Shown piece by piece: positions 32,935 to 46,090 of a DNA stretch of 64,000 nt; position 1 is the first letter of the stretch; each line of letters begins with the position of its first letter. The DNA comes from Tetracentron sinense (Eukaryota > Streptophyta > Magnoliopsida > Trochodendrales > Trochodendraceae), in contig CM026551.1 of the NCBI GenBank assembly GCA_015143295.1, forward strand, positions 50,704,034-50,768,033. The letters are read 5' to 3'. The position numbers and the translations under genes are program-made. Under the pieces are notes generated by a model, which did not search any database, was not told where the DNA came from, and saw only the letters and a program-made list of their open reading frames with translations.

Positions 32935-33600
32935 TGACTGAGGTTCCTCCTTGGGCCGTAAGTCAGGAGAAGCGGTGTCTGCTTAGAGTCGGGTTCCTCC
33001 ATGACTAGGTCGGGAGAGTCGGTATGTATCTGTGGCCGTGGTTCCTCTTTGACTAGGTCAGAAGAGACGACAAACTGTCCTATCAGGGATTCCTTTGTGG
33101 CAGATAGTCAGGAGATACAATGTCCAATAAGGCCCGAGGTGCCTCCATTGATGTGCTAGAAGAGGCGGTAGACAGGATTGTTGGGTTCCTTTCTTGACTG
33201 ATAGTCAGGAGAGTCGGTATGTTTCTTGGGAGCCGTGGTGCCTCTGTTGGCTTGTCTTGAGAGGTGGTGTGTAGCCGGGGTTCCTCCAGTGGTTAGGTCA
33301 GGAGATCTCGATGTCCCAATGATGTCATTAAGTGACTTAACATGTTACGGTATATAGCTGGGGTGCCTCCAGTTGGTTGGGTCAGGAGAGACGACAACAG
33401 TGCTATCGGAGTTCCTCTAGTTGGCTATAAGTCAGGAGAGACAGTGTCTAGTAAGGCCCAGGGTGCCTCCATTGACTTGTTAGGAGAGACGATGTCCGTA
33501 GAGAGCCGGGGTGCCTCTATTGTTGTAGCCATGAGATGCGATAGGTAGGATTACCGAGGTTCCTCCATGACTGATGATCAGGAGAGACGGTGACAACATA
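32935..33600. repeat. Minisatellite of GGTTCCTCCATGACT...GTCAGGAGAGACGG
   Basis: More than ten degenerate units of about 40-65 bp, each with (G)GTKCCTCC, a variable GACTxGxT linker, (A)GTCAGGAGA and CGGTRTC or similar. Together with the array before it, it resembles the internal repeats of gypsy LTRs seen elsewhere in this window. The element ends could not be placed. Confidence 0.75.
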
Positions 33601-34730
33601 GTAGATGTGTTGAAGTCGACTTAATTTTAGGACAAATAGTCCTAACAGGTGAAGGCCCGGGGTATGTTTTGAATTTGAGGATTCAAGGTTGTAATGGGTC
33701 TACGGACCTAGGGTTGTGTTGAGTATGGATGACTCAAGGTATGATTGTAAATGGATTAAGGTCCGGTTTGTGGTTAGAGTCTAACAACTCATTGTTTGGT
33801 TCCACTGGATGTAGATCCGGTTGGTTCTTTTGAGTCTACATACTCAAGAGTTGATCGTATTTGGTTGCTTGGAATGGCAACTTGATGTCGTGTACACCAT
33901 GTGTGTCTGCTATACTGGTTTTTGGGAAAACATACAAAGGATATAAGCCTTGATAGGGTGAAATAGCCCTGAGTAACCACGGGTCATCATCATGTGAATG
34001 AAACTTGTTGTGAATTGGTAAGCTAGGACTTGTGCGGTTATGCTTCTTGATGATATTACTGCTTTACTTTATGACTTACATGTTACAATTGGAAATATAG
34101 ATTACTGTTGAATTGTAAATGTTATTATTGATACATGAAATGTAGTTTAGAAGGATTGAGAATTTTCCTGAGCCTCATAGTTCACTGATGAATCATGTCA
34201 GCAGATCAGGAGGCCGTAGTCCGTTGACCTTGATGACTTAGAAGAACAATTTGGGAACTGTAAAAGACTGTATTTGGCATATGAAAGACGTCCTTTTTGT
34301 AAAAGACTTATTGTCACTTAAGACAGGTATTTGTTTTGATGTGATGGTTATTGTGATGATCCATTTATAATTGCTTTTTAAGCTCTTGATTCAAAGTTCA
34401 AACTTTTTCACACTTTTGGCGGGTAAAGTCTTCTGCTGTGTGTTAATAACGAATGAGCACACGCCTCGGAATATTATTCCATAAGGTGCAGGTTTGGGGC
34501 ATCAAATGTTTTTTTTTGCCCATTGCCCATGTGGATGAGAAATTTGTGTAATATTACTATTTGAGACGATCACTTTGTTTATTTTTGCTTAAGTTGTGGA
34601 TTGATACCTGTATTTTGGATTTTATTAGAAATCTATATGGGGTTGTCTTTGAAAACAGGTGAAGGTGACTGAAGGTGATAAGTTACAGGTTAACAGAGTA
34701 TGCAGTAGGCCTTTTTTTTTTCTCGAAAGG
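33601..34730. other. Repetitive non-coding sequence, probably retroelement LTR
   Basis: TGATTC/GAGTCTA-type short repeats around 33,660-33,860 (GGTCTACGGACC, GGATTAAGGTCC, GTAGATCCGG) continue the repetitive style of the preceding minisatellite. GGTGCAGGTTTGGGGCATCA near 34,487-34,506 resembles an LTR 3' end. No protein domain is recognised. Confidence 0.35.
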
Positions 34731-34734
34731 GTAT

Positions 34735-35300
34735 TAGATATTGTAATATTACCGTCGCTACTAATTTATTAAAAAAAAATTATTAGTGACGATAATATTT
34801 CCGTCGCTAACTTACAATATGCGACGGATATCTGACTGTTGGTATACTGGATGTATAACCATGGTAACATACTGTTGGTATTAGTGACGGTAATTGAACC
34901 ATCGGTATATTTGTAGTTATGCCGACGGTAATTAGTATGTGGGTAGTTTTACAATCAGGCACGGTAATATAACCGTCGGTAAATACTATTTTCCAACGAT
35001 TAATTACAGTCGTAATTTAATAATAAACCGCCGGAAATAGTACAAACCATCGGAACTGCATTGGAAAAGGTCCTGCATAACTCATAAATAGGGACAAAAT
35101 CATTATTTATAGTGACAAAAATATTTCTATTGACGGTTGCAATTTGCTGTCACTATATGATTCATTGACGCATGTATTAACGACGAAATACCGACAGTCA
35201 TAATTCTGTTAGTAAATCCTATACCGACGAAAACCCATGTATCACCGACGGTTTGAAACCGTTGGTAAAAACCAATTTTCATGTATTGAGTATTCCTTTC
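34735..35300. mobile_element. CACTA-like subterminal repeat array
   Basis: ACCGTCGCTA, GACGGTAAT, ACCGTCGGTA, CCGACGGT and similar words repeat in both orientations every 15-40 bp. That is the usual look of CACTA element ends. The terminal CACTA motif was not found at either side, so the extent is approximate. Confidence 0.55.
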
Positions 35301-36375
35301 TTTGGTGGGTGTTTCTCTTATCTTTTGGACTACAGGGATCTCCATGGGCTTGACTATGGTGAAGAATCAGTACTGTTCTCCTAAAGGGGATGTTACAGTT
35401 CCCAATATCAAGTAAGACCATAGTATTAACTTATAAACTAAGGGCAACTTTGTGCAAACACTCGTCGACATTCTGCAATTTAGAATCCTCAAGCTGGAAC
35501 AGTTTAAGGCTATTTCCATCTAGCCATAACTATAAGCTTCCTACTTAATTATGAACTGTATGGTGCATGCACTTTGATAACGAAAAAACCCTACCTGTGG
35601 TAGCAGAAAATTTTGCTGAGATATCAAACCTCAGGGAGTAAAAATGTGGGTTACCAACGTTAGAGGCCTGTACTGTGTAGAGTGTAGGGTATCCTTCTAG
35701 TTTTTCAAAGAAATTAGGATAGCCGATCTTACCACAGGGAGAAGGAACCGTAGTTCCCAATTCCCAATGGAGAGCTAGCAATTATGTCAACTACTGGTTG
35801 GGAGCATGCATCGAATGCATGGTCATGCATGGTCAGGTGTTACGTGTCTTGATTAAGTAAATTGATTTGCCGCTCCTTGGCAGGTCGGTCTTTTGAGGAG
35901 TATTGGTCGAAGCAGTTATTATTGGGGCTGGCCGGTCTTTTGAGGAGTATTGATCGAGGCAGTTATCATTGGGTAGAATTTCCCCTTAGTTCATCACATA
36001 AGTAGTGTCTTTACTATGCAATACAAAATGCAGACAAACTATGCAGTCCCGAATGCACGCGAAGAACTCAAAGAAGCATTTGTAGAGGCTTATTGTGTAT
36101 AGATTTGTTTGTATTTTTAAGGGATTGCCCAGGACCAGGTCCGTAAAACATCCCGGTTTTGGGTTAATTAAACTTCGTAATTTCTGCTCGTCAATGATGG
36201 TACATAATAGAGGCAATGGTCTGCAACTCAATATCATGAACCTAAAACTATCTCCAGCAAAAACCTGGAGTTCCAACCTAGGTACAACTTCTTGATTTTG
36301 TTTCTTCAGAGAATATATACAAAATTGTTCAGACTTTATGCAATCGTGGTTGTTTCTCTTTTGAATTTTGCTAGT
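35301..36375. other. Non-coding stretch with a 47-bp tandem duplication
   Basis: GGTCTTTTGAGGAGTATTG recurs at about 35,887 and 35,934, each followed by RTCGARGCAGTTATxATTGG. Minus-strand frames at 35,545-35,781 and 35,986-36,276 have no recognised motif. Confidence 0.4.
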
Positions 36376-36377
36376 GA

Positions 36378-36536
36378 GACCGTTCAGGGCCGAGATTACC
36401 CCCCGTGCATGATAGCCGAGATCACCCCGAGCCCGTGCATATCATGCACGGGACTCAAAATTTTTTTGAATCTGTTCTTTCTGGAGTCCCGTGCTTATAA
36501 TGCACTGGCTTGGGCTGGTCTCGGCCCTAAATGGTC
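36378..36536. mobile_element. Small MITE with GACC...AGGGCCGAGA terminal repeats
   Basis: The left end GACCGTTCAGGGCCGAGA pairs with the right end TCTCGGCCCTAAATGGTC. Inner CCCGTGCATGAT and GTGCATATCATGCACGGGAC add further pairing. The length of about 160 bp is typical of a MITE. The target duplication could not be fixed. Confidence 0.7.
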
Positions 36537-37414
36537 TAACAAGCTTTATCCTTTCAATCGTCAACATAGCCCATGATTTGCATTGAAGAGAGCAGCTAGT
36601 GTGAGTTGTCTTTCCATTTTTTTTGGTTGGAAGTTGTCTTTCCATTTGAGAAAGTTGGATTTTGTTGTTTGATAGTAATGATTTGTGAGCCGAGCTTGGG
36701 CTAGGGAGTTCGGGCTGAGATTAGGGTAGGCTGAACTTGGGCTAAAGTTTTGAATTTTGGGACAAGTTTAGGCTAACCCTAGCTTGACCTAGTCTGTTGC
36801 GACCCAAAATACTGCCTAAGAGTTATGATATTTTGGCGTTGTGAACTCATTATCGAACCATTCTGCAAAACATATCAAAATTTTCTTTCTATACATATTG
36901 TACTCCAAGTTTACACATAAAACTAAAAGATAAAGAGCAAACATGCTCGCTCATCAAAATGTATATACAATCTCTCCCTCACCACTTTCACCAATAATCT
37001 GAATAGGGTCACCTATCAAGTGCTTTATCATCCTGATGATGATAACCCATGGTAGGCTCTGACTCGTAGTACTCTTCCTCAATCCAAGGCTCAGGAGCAC
37101 GCTCATCAACAAGACCTGCCGAAATAACAATTTCGGCTGAATATTGAATACTCCACGTATACAAACCACTAGATAATATGTCATAATATCATATGATTTC
37201 ACATAGCTAGGTAGTTCATAGAATACACATGCATTGAAACACATAAAGAAAACCTCTTTTCAAATACACGTATGCGATACTTTGAAAAACAAATACTCTT
37301 TTCACTTAACTTTTACACATGACTTTACACTTACACTTGACTCATTTCATTTGATTACACATGACTTTTATACTTGAATTACACATATTTTCACTTGGGA
37401 GAGCGTACTTGCAC

Positions 37415-37830
37415 TTGACTAATGCCTACCCTAAAAGGAGTAGAGGCCATTAGATTCACATGTATCTTACTAATGCCTACCCTACAAGGCCATTAGATTC
37501 ACATATATCTTATTAATGCCTACCCTACAACGAGTAGAAGCCACTAGCTTCACGTACACATTTCATGGTTAATACTTACTCTACAAGGAGTAAGAGTCCA
37601 CTAGCTTCACGTACACATCTCATGGTTAATGCTTACTCTACAAGGAGTAAGAGTCCACTAACATTCATGGCACATACACATACATATACACATGAGTTAA
37701 TCAACATCCTTATTGGCATTGAGATCAGATACTAATGCTTACCCTACAAGGAGTAAGAGTCCACTAGTATCCTCCCAATACTTCCATGGTTAATGCTTAC
37801 CCTACAAGGAGTAAGAGCCACTAACATCAT
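37415..37830. repeat. Minisatellite inside the second family A LTR
   Basis: About seven units of TAATGCCTACCCTACAAGGAG or TAATGCTTACTCTACAAGGA, followed by AGAGTCCACTAGCxTCA, occur every 60-90 bp. The unit is related to, but distinct from, the array at 10,155-10,435. Confidence 0.75.
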
Positions 37831-38454
37831 CATGGTACACACACTTAGTTGATTCACACTTAAAACACACATGTGGTAAATATTAGTCATGCAATACACG
37901 TGCACATAAACACTTGTGGTGAATATGATAGACAATGGAAACACATAATCATTTACACATGGTTTGGTTTTACCAATATAAACATCACATCATAACTAGC
38001 ATCACAAATCATTGGTTTTTATCTTTGGTTTTCCTCAAAACTTAAGTCTTTTAGCATGTTTTTCTTCTTAACATTATAATATAAACAACATCTAATGAAA
38101 ACAGAACTAGTTACCCTTTTTATTCGTTGGTTTAAGTCATAGTATCATCACAATTGAATTAGTAGAATTTCCTACTATGCTTCTCATTAGTGATTTATAA
38201 CAAACTAGCTAGTGGAGTGTATTTACCTTTCACAAACTAAATCCCTTTAGTTTAACGCTTTAGAACACTCATGGAACGAGAATCCGAACTTCGGATTAGC
38301 ATGAACGGAGTTTGGATCACTACCCGAGCTCACGCAAAACCCTTCCTCTCCTTCCCTTTTCCTTCCCCTTCCTCTTTCTCTCCTTTCCCTTCTCTTCTTT
38401 TTCTTCTTCTCAAAGATCTAAGGGTTTGTGAAACCCTTATCCCACGAAATGAGC

Positions 38455-38463
38455 TTTATATAG
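38455..38463 (+). promoter_or_regulatory. Probable LTR TATA box, copy 2
   Basis: TTTATATAG follows CCCACGAAATGAGC, the same arrangement as at 10,952-10,960. Confidence 0.5.
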
Positions 38464-39220
38464 GCCATTTGGGGTTTGGTGAAGCACCCAAATGGTCCCC
38501 CAAAAAATCCCACAAGCTACAGTAGGTTGGCCAGGCCAAAATGGCCTGAAAAAAGCACAGTCGGTCGACCGGACTTGAGAGGCGGTCGACCGGAATTCAC
38601 CAGAACCCCCTATTTTTTTCATTTTGGTATTTTGACCATAACTTTTGACTTGTTTATCGGATTTAGGCGATTTAACTTGAGTTGGACTCGTCATTCAAAG
38701 GGGAAAATTTTTGTGTCTAATGGACAAATCCTAATTCGGAGTTATTAATGGTCTAAACGGGCTCTAAATCTGATTGGTCTGGGATGAATTAAGTAGACCA
38801 GAATTTCAGCAGACTAGTTTTCGGAAATCCAACATTTGACCCAACTTCGACTCAAAATCTGAAAAAAAGGATAAACATGAACCTCGAAGAGGGTTTCGAT
38901 ACATTTTTAGCGGCTCAAGAATCACTCGATTCCGATAAGCGATGATGAAACTAGAGATCCCCAAAGTTGAGGGTATGTTAAGACCTCCCCCATCTTTTAA
39001 CACTTAGAACCTTTCCCCTTTATATTTTAACACCCACCCTCACACATCATAAAACCTATACTACTTGAATTAATAAACTCTTTACATAAATCACAAGCAC
39101 GTAAGGAACCTTTAGCCTCACAACACTATTCACAGTACTATCACCTTAGGCCTTTACACACACTATACAAGAGTACTATTCATAGCACAGTGAACTCAGA
39201 TTCTAGGGTTCTACACAGTC

Positions 39221-40315
39221 CGTCCCGATTGCCACCTAAGTATCGTGATGCTCCTTATGCATTTTGCTTAACATAGAGACTGTAGTATAGATCATAGCCA
39301 TTCATAGTATTATCTTTTACTCTATTTCTTGAAAAACAATAGAGATTTAAACAAGGAGTGGCTCAAAATATTAAATGTATTGTTCGTTTCGGATGAGATA
39401 CCACTCCTTGCTAAATGGAGGACTGATAAGTTAATGATTGATTCCCTATGTTATAAAAAATTAAATCAAATATAATTTTTTAACAAATTGAATGGCTTTG
39501 ATCTAGAATTAAGGTATTTGTTTAAAAAAGATGCACAAAGTCAATGCTCCTTAGAACACCCTACATGCCATTTTTTTTTTAAAATTCCATACATACCCTC
39601 TTTTGTACACCATAAATAATCTCTTTAGTTATGTCTTGGCACAAGGCTATAAGTATAAAAGGCGTGCTAGCCTCCACGACGTGCATATCGTGTCATTGCT
39701 CGTTGCCGTGCTTCTAATTGTCTAGAAGTGATCCAAGTGTGTTCAAGTGCCTAAAGAGCATATCTACCGAAACAAATATGATTGCCTCGATAAGATATTC
39801 CCTTCATTCTTCCTTTATGTTGTTTACGGAATCTGGTTCTTTTGGGGTTATAGTTGATGATTGTTTCCTTACTCAAGCATTACCTACACAGAAAAAATCC
39901 AATACATGTTATTGCATGGATATTTGTTGGTTTTTTTTGGCTGAAAGAATCTCAAGTGTTAGGTTTTTGGTTGAGAGTACAGAACGCTTGAGACTAGGGC
40001 TAGCAGGCCTCTAAATAAAATAACCATTATGAAAAACTTTCAATAAAGCAGATTATTAAAGGGATCCAAATAAAATAACCATTTTGAAAACTTTTAATAA
40101 AGCAAAGTGTATTATTAAAGTGTCACGAAATTATAAGGGATGATTCCTAATATTAAATAGGAGGTGGATATCCTAAATATCAGATAACATAGGGGTATTT
40201 TTTTTGATAGACATCTACTTTGGGTTAGCCGGGGTTAGTATCTCTTCAGGGTAAAGCAAAGGGCTACAAAAGCCCATTTTTCACAATGGAATTAATTACA
40301 GTGCTTTTCCAAGAA
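39221..40315. other. Intergenic DNA upstream of the transporter gene
   Basis: A 50-60 bp direct duplication (AAATAAAATAACCATTxTGAAAA...AATAAAGCA) lies at about 40,013-40,120. No open frame is convincing. The sequence just before 40,320 is presumably the transporter promoter, but no clear TATA box was identified. Confidence 0.35.
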
Positions 40316-40319
40316 AAGA

Positions 40320-41209
40320 AATCCAGGTCTCTCCGCTATTAACCCAATCTTTTCAAACGCGACAAAGCAACAGCAACAATAATAGTATAATACATGAAAG
40401 CCTCCGAAGAATTTCAGAATTCAGAACCAAAATCAGATCTTCGTTCTCTTTTCCATTCAGAGATCGATCGACCAGGGAATGATCTCAGAAGCTCTTCCTA
40501 AATAGATGTCTGTAAGAATCTGCAATTGCAGGTCAGTGGATGATTTCTAGGTGTTTGTAGCTGAGCGAAGAATATCTCTGCCTAGATTTGTGTCTCATTT
40601 TCTGTTGTATTTAACATATCATCAATCGACTTATAATTCATTTCTAGTGGATTCAAGAAAGAGTAGGACGCATTGCGTCTGCATAATTTGCTGTTTTACG
40701 TACACAATTTCGGTTGAGCTTGAGATTGAAGAGTTTCAGCTGTTCCTCTTGGATTTTTGACCTATATAGCTATGTGTTGAGTGTTTGGATTGATTTGAAT
40801 TCAACATAGGAAAGATCAGATGGGTTTGAATTTGTTATCTTCTTCTTTAGGCGAATCTGGCCTTTTAAGTGAATGTTGGGCTGTTTTTGAAATTGCATTA
40901 GTAAATTGAGATGCAAGATTTTATCTTTCTGAGATTTTGTGGTTTTCATTTCATCTGGAGAAGATTTCGTGAGGATTGAGATCAATTTAAGAGCATCTGG
41001 TGCAATGGTTTTTATATGCTATCATTAGTTAAAGCAACTAAGAAATAAAATTTGTCCAAATTTAGGATTTATTTTAATGAAATTGTGGTAGGAGAGTTTT
41101 CTGCTTTCTTGGTTAAACTTCTGTTTGATTTGATCTAACTTGGATATTAACCTTCGGGTATTTTGGGCGGGTTGAGTTTAGATGGCTCTAATTTAGAACG
41201 GGAAAGGAG
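40320..41209 (+). other. 5' UTR exon and 5' UTR intron of the transporter gene
   Basis: A probable non-coding first exon ends at about 40,531, where CAATTGCAG is followed by GTCAGTGG. An acceptor, CTCTAATTTAG, precedes AACGGGAAAGGAGATGG, putting the 5' UTR intron at about 40,532-41,192 and a short leader before the ATG at 41,210. The exon start is a guess; transcript data would be needed to place it. Confidence 0.45.
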
Positions 41210-41997
41210 ATGGTTGAGAGTAATTTAGAAACAGAAAAGGGTGAAAACACTGGTGTTAATGACATCCAAAGTGGAAACCATAGACCAGTTCTTCGCAGGG
41301 AGCCTTCTTTTTCATGTTGGTGCGATGAAGATGGGATCATCCATCAGGATCAACCTTCAGAAAATGCTGATGAAAGTGTAGGAGAATCTGATTTTGAATT
41401 GCCTTTGCTTGAACCGGACGGGAATGCACAGATACAACAGTGTAGTAAGTTTCAGCATAGAAGCATGCATATGAATGGGGGTCACACAATGAAAAATGTA
41501 TCAATTCATGTTGAGGGAAATGGTAATGTGAATAATTATGTGCCTTTTGATATCGAAAACGGGTCTGGAAGGGAGCTACAATTTTCAAGTATTAGTGTTG
41601 ATGGCAGCGGTTTGGGAGGAAACTGTGAAACATCACCGCATGATCAGGGCTCTATTTCTGCGGCTACTGTTCTTAAGACATTGTTTTTCATACTCATATG
41701 GTACACGTTCAGCACATGTTTGACACTGTGAGTGTTATGCTCTACTCATCTATGCTTAGCTAAATATTTCAGTTCAATCATGCTTGTTTGTTGCTGTTGA
41801 AGTGATTGCTTCTCATTTTTTGCATAGGTATAACAAAACACTGTTAGGAAATGATTTGGGAAAGTTCCCAGCTCCCTTGTTGATGAATACTATCCACTTT
41901 ACGATGCAAGCTGTTTTATCAAGGGCCATCACATGGTTTTGGTCTCAAAGGTTTCAATCTAGCATAAAAATGTCGTGGAGGGATTACTTTATCAGAG
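41210..41997 (+). CDS. Sugar-phosphate/nucleotide-sugar transporter-like protein, coding exons 1-2
   Basis: Exon 1 (41,210-41,727) starts MVESNLETEKGENTG and encodes a hydrophilic N-terminus with RREPSFSCWCDEDG, an acidic stretch, and then the first membrane segment, AATVLKTLFFILIWYTFSTC. Exon 2 (41,828-41,997) continues LYNKTLLGNDLGKFPAPLLM, NTIHFTMQAVLSRAITWFW and MSWRDYFIR. Donor CACT/GTGAGT and acceptor GCATAG/GTATAAC restore LTLYNK exactly. The order matches plant TPT/EamA-family proteins of the At1g06470 type, which are multi-pass transporters presumed to sit in Golgi or plastid membranes. No stop or frameshift is seen. Relatives are about 400 residues, so roughly two thirds is encoded by the four exons in this window. 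Confidence 0.88.
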
Positions 41998-44270
41998 GTA
42001 ACCACATTCATTTTAGTCTCAAAAAGTTGGAATGATAATGCTTATTTAATTTTTTTTTTTTGTTATATAATCACAAAACAAACCCATGCCTATTTCTTTT
42101 GGTATCTGAATTTGATTAGTCTTGGGCTTTCATTTTTTTTTCCTTGGAGTAACTGAAGGCACTAATAAACTTGAAATGGTAGCTTCAGAATGTAAAAGTT
42201 AATGGTTCAAATTAGCTATAGCTCAGATTGTGTTTCAGCTTGATGAGGTGATAAAGATATCAAACGTTGTAAATTCTAACAATTCACTAGTTAAACTTCA
42301 GAAATACGTAATAAGGTAATATCTTGGAATCTTGTTGAAGGATTAGTTTATGGAAAGTGGACAACACATATCTGAGGAAGCTATGATTAAATATAGGAAG
42401 AGGGCTTGAAAAGCGGGATTAAAACTGCTGAAAGGTATAGGTAGTTGGCAGAAATATTGAAAATTTGTCAGATTAAAAATTTAGGCTAGGATCCAGATGT
42501 TATATTTCTTGGCAACAGACTGCAGCTGCTGTGAAATGGAGACCCTGGTTATTTGGATGATGATTTACAACTGGCGATTGGTTTCAATATAAAATCATCA
42601 AAGAAGATTGAAAATGACAAAAAGTTAGTAAAAGAAAAATTAGAGAGTTGAAACTTAAAAATAAGAAGTTCAACATAATGAACTATGAAGGAGGAACAGA
42701 GGGGTGGCTCTTATTCGAGTTTGAGCCTTACTGATATCCTCATTCTATCATCATTGGCTGTTGAGTTCTCTCTGATTAGTATTTGCATTTTCATCTTAAA
42801 TAATTTTCTGTTCTTTGACTTTTTCAAGGATACCTAAGGGGTTTGGGATCGTACTCAAGGAACATTTTAACTCTTCAGAAACAAAAATGACAAAAATGTG
42901 TTTGGCTGCACATTTTCAAGGCATAGTTGTGAGAATTGTGCCGCTCCAAGCACAAAAATAGTGGAACAAAAAATATGTGCTTCTCAAAATTGAACCTGAG
43001 AAGTGCTCCTTTTTTTTTACATAATAACTTCGATTTTCAAAACAGAAGGTTCTTATCGTTCGTTGAAAGCAACAACCTTTTCTCGTCTTCAACAGGCCGC
43101 TCTTCTCTCGTTTATCGTCTCTGACTGAGGGCCATCACTTGTGCATCATCTCCAGCAGATTTCTCCCTCGTTCATCGTCTTAGGTCTTCTTCTGCAGTTA
43201 GATGCTCTCTCTCTCTCTCTCTCTTCCTCATCTCCCTCTCTATCTCCATGCTCTGCATTTTCTGTTGAAAGATGAACCATAAAATCTTCTCTTACCTTTT
43301 TTTTAATTCTTTATTTTCATTTGAAAAATTTGGATCCTTCAGCGGTTCCTCACAACCACTTCAAAGAATTCAAACAACGTACAGGAGAAAACTTTTCAAA
43401 TATACCTTGACCAGGATAGCCCGAACAACTGCAAATTTTCCATCGTTTTAGGATGTGATTTGTCATCCTTGGTAGCCTCATCGACAAAGCCAATTCGGTG
43501 CCTTATTATCTTTTCCAGAATTGCAGTACTGAAATCTCTCTTTGTTTCCTTTGAAAAAAACTAAAAATAAAAGACATGTCTGATTTAAAAGAAATAAATT
43601 GCAGTATTGAAACCCCTCTTCGTTCAAAAAAGACATGCATGATTTGAAAAAAGAATCAGCAAACCCACCTTTAGAATCCCACAATTCCAAACCCCCACCC
43701 TCCCAAAACAAAAACAAAAAAAAAACGAAGGTAGTCTATAAACTTTGAAAAAAAAAGCTGTTTGCTGATCTTCAAATTCACTACAGAGATTAAAGAAAGT
43801 GAGATTGGGAGAGAGCACATAGTTGGAGAGAAATCGATTGAGAGAATAAAAAGTAAGGTGGGTAGTAAATTCAGCTGCTTCAACGGCTCAGATTAGGACC
43901 CATACAGTCTGATCTAGACCCTTCTCTTCCAGCCCTCATCTCATCTTATGAACATGTTCGTTAATTCCTATGTTCTTCAAAGCCATGTCAACTCGGCATA
44001 AGAATTTTGGGACACCTTTCCAGATTGTCTCGTGGAAGTAGCTCATTCCAGCCCTCATCTCATCTTGTGGAGTTGGAGGAGTCCTCCGGATCTCATCTGT
44101 ACGGAATGCAGCTTGAATCTGTGCAAAAAGGAAAAAATAGGGAACATCAAAATCAAAAAATGATGTTCAATCAAGCAAGCAGTCACATTCTTTGGAAATT
44201 TCTAAACAGAAATGTCATTCCATTCTTGAAAATAAAATGAACTCACATTTACCATCAGATCAAAATTGGG

Positions 44271-44302
<32 letters not shown>

Positions 44303-44641
44303 TTGTGTGTGTGTCAAGCTGAAATATGTGTTGGACACACATTAAGATGATATGGTATATATATAAGTGGGGGATGACCTAGCCGCCTAGCACTGTTTAA
44401 GTTTTAAGGTTGAAATTGTAATCAGTAACTGGACCAATTTTTCATATTAGCAGTACCCCCAAAAAGAATGAAAGCAATACATCATCATCTAAATAGAAAA
44501 ATGGAAATTGTAAAGTTAAAGTGAGATCTTTAGGTTGACAATAATTCACTAACCATTAACTTCAGTGTGGTAATACAAAATCATAGCAAAATACCATATA
44601 GGAGTGACAATAATACCACTACATATGAAGCTAATATTTAC

Positions 44642-46090
44642 CTCTCTCTGAAGAGCCTCATCAAGCTCCTGCTTATCATCTGGTGTAATGTCTTTGGCAT
44701 ACAATTGAGCCAAGCAATTCCATATCCTAAATGAAAAAGAAGAGAACTGGTAAGAAAATAGAACTTTGGTACAACCCATCAACTGGAGGACTTCATACCA
44801 TTAGGACTGCTCACACAAACATATATAATTGTAATGATTGGATACGAACCTGCCATGCTTTTGAAGCAAAGATTGACGGACTGATTGGGTAGGATGTGCA
44901 GTAAAGACCAAATTTACAGTCTGATTCTTCAAAGCATTGAAAACTTCTTCAGGGGAACTTATTCAGCTGCACCACAAGTCTCTTGAGAGTCTCTTTGATG
45001 CCTGATTCAGTTGTTGCAGAGTTCTCATCAGCAAAATCCCCCTTCTTTAATTTGATCTGTCTGCGGTAAGCAATCTGAACCTCCTCGGCCAAGTTAGCCA
45101 AGTTAAGCATGTGGGAGAAAGATTTTGCAATGACAATAGAGTCACCTGGATCCAAATTTGTTAGCACACTTCCAACCTCTTCCAAGTTCTGAGGTTCATG
45201 CTTTCCTTTGTACTCAGCAGAAAGCTCGTAACACTCTTGAACCTTAAAAACATAGAACATAACTAAAAATAAGTTAACTGGTTCATCACCACAAATCTCT
45301 TCCAGAAACTGTCCATGGAAGTGGGGTCCCCTTCCTAACTATTTATTGGATAAGTTCATATAACAAAAGTAAACACAGGAATTTATACATCATTCTTCCC
45401 ACTTTGAAATATTATTACAGGGATCTTTAAATTAATTTCTTATATGGCTTTTGTTAGCTAAAATCAACTTCAACACCAGCGATGCTGCAAATGCCAAATG
45501 GTCTTTCTCTCCACAACAACAACCCAAAAAAAGAAAAAAATCAAATCAAATTGGAGGAAATCTCGAACTAAAAACTACTTGTAGAGGTAGGTTAGTCATA
45601 AAATTAATCTACAATAAACGAAATTGACAAAAACTAGAGTGCTAGATATCAAATTCTGAAATGGGTATTCACTATTATCCATTTCTTTACGAATTTGCAA
45701 ACTGGGTATCTCTTAAAACCACCCAACATGCTAATCTAAGCATCCAAATAACGAAAGATTCTGAAATTTCATTACATATTGATATGGGGTACCCGTTAAT
45801 TTGATCTCCTTCAAATATTCGGCATCATAGGCTTTATTCCGGAGCTAATATGAATTAAAATCCTTCTCGAAGAGAAACAACTAAGCTTAATAAAGGGGGA
45901 ATTCAAAGGCATACCGTTTCCTTGAGATCTTCCCCATGTAAATCCTGCAGGATGTCGAGGAACCGATCCAAAAGCAGTGCATCGTACTCCACCAGCTTGT
46001 CATCCTCAGAAACCTTTCCAGGAGCCAATTAGCCAAAAGCCTAAGCTGCGCATCGATCGACGTGAGCTTCTCTAAGTTCCTGGCCGCCAT
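44642..46090 (-). pseudogene. Phosphoenolpyruvate carboxylase gene fragment, exons 1-3, two frameshifts
   Basis: PEPC adds bicarbonate to phosphoenolpyruvate to give oxaloacetate. Exon 1 (46,090-45,915) begins MAARNLEKLTSIDAQLRLLA and, after an 8-nt insertion at about 46,023-46,030, resumes [20 protein letters not shown]. Exon 2 (45,242-44,850) encodes [56 protein letters not shown] and, after a 1-nt shift near 44,957, [20 protein letters not shown]. Exon 3 (44,726-44,642) encodes [20 protein letters not shown]. Introns and splice sites are retained, so this is a genomic fragment, not a retrocopy. The remaining exons, which hold the catalytic parts, are absent. It lies antisense in the transporter intron. 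Confidence 0.92.

Larger units (their letters stand above)
36795..39215. mobile_element. Solo LTR of a gypsy-type retrotransposon, family A copy 2
   Basis: Starts TGTTGCGACCCAAAATACTG and ends GGGTTCTACA. The flanks TAGTC (36,790-36,794) and CAGTC (39,216-39,220) match at four of five positions. It resembles the solo LTR at 9,509-11,405 along its length: the same ends, a minisatellite in the same place, CCCACGAAATG plus TTTATATAG, and GGTCGACCGG words. It has no gag-pol. Confidence 0.85.

Noticed and set aside
38271..38748. Frames of 84-90 codons in the second family A LTR
   Set aside because: CT-rich LTR leader around the TATA box; no domain, and the related LTR has no matching frame.
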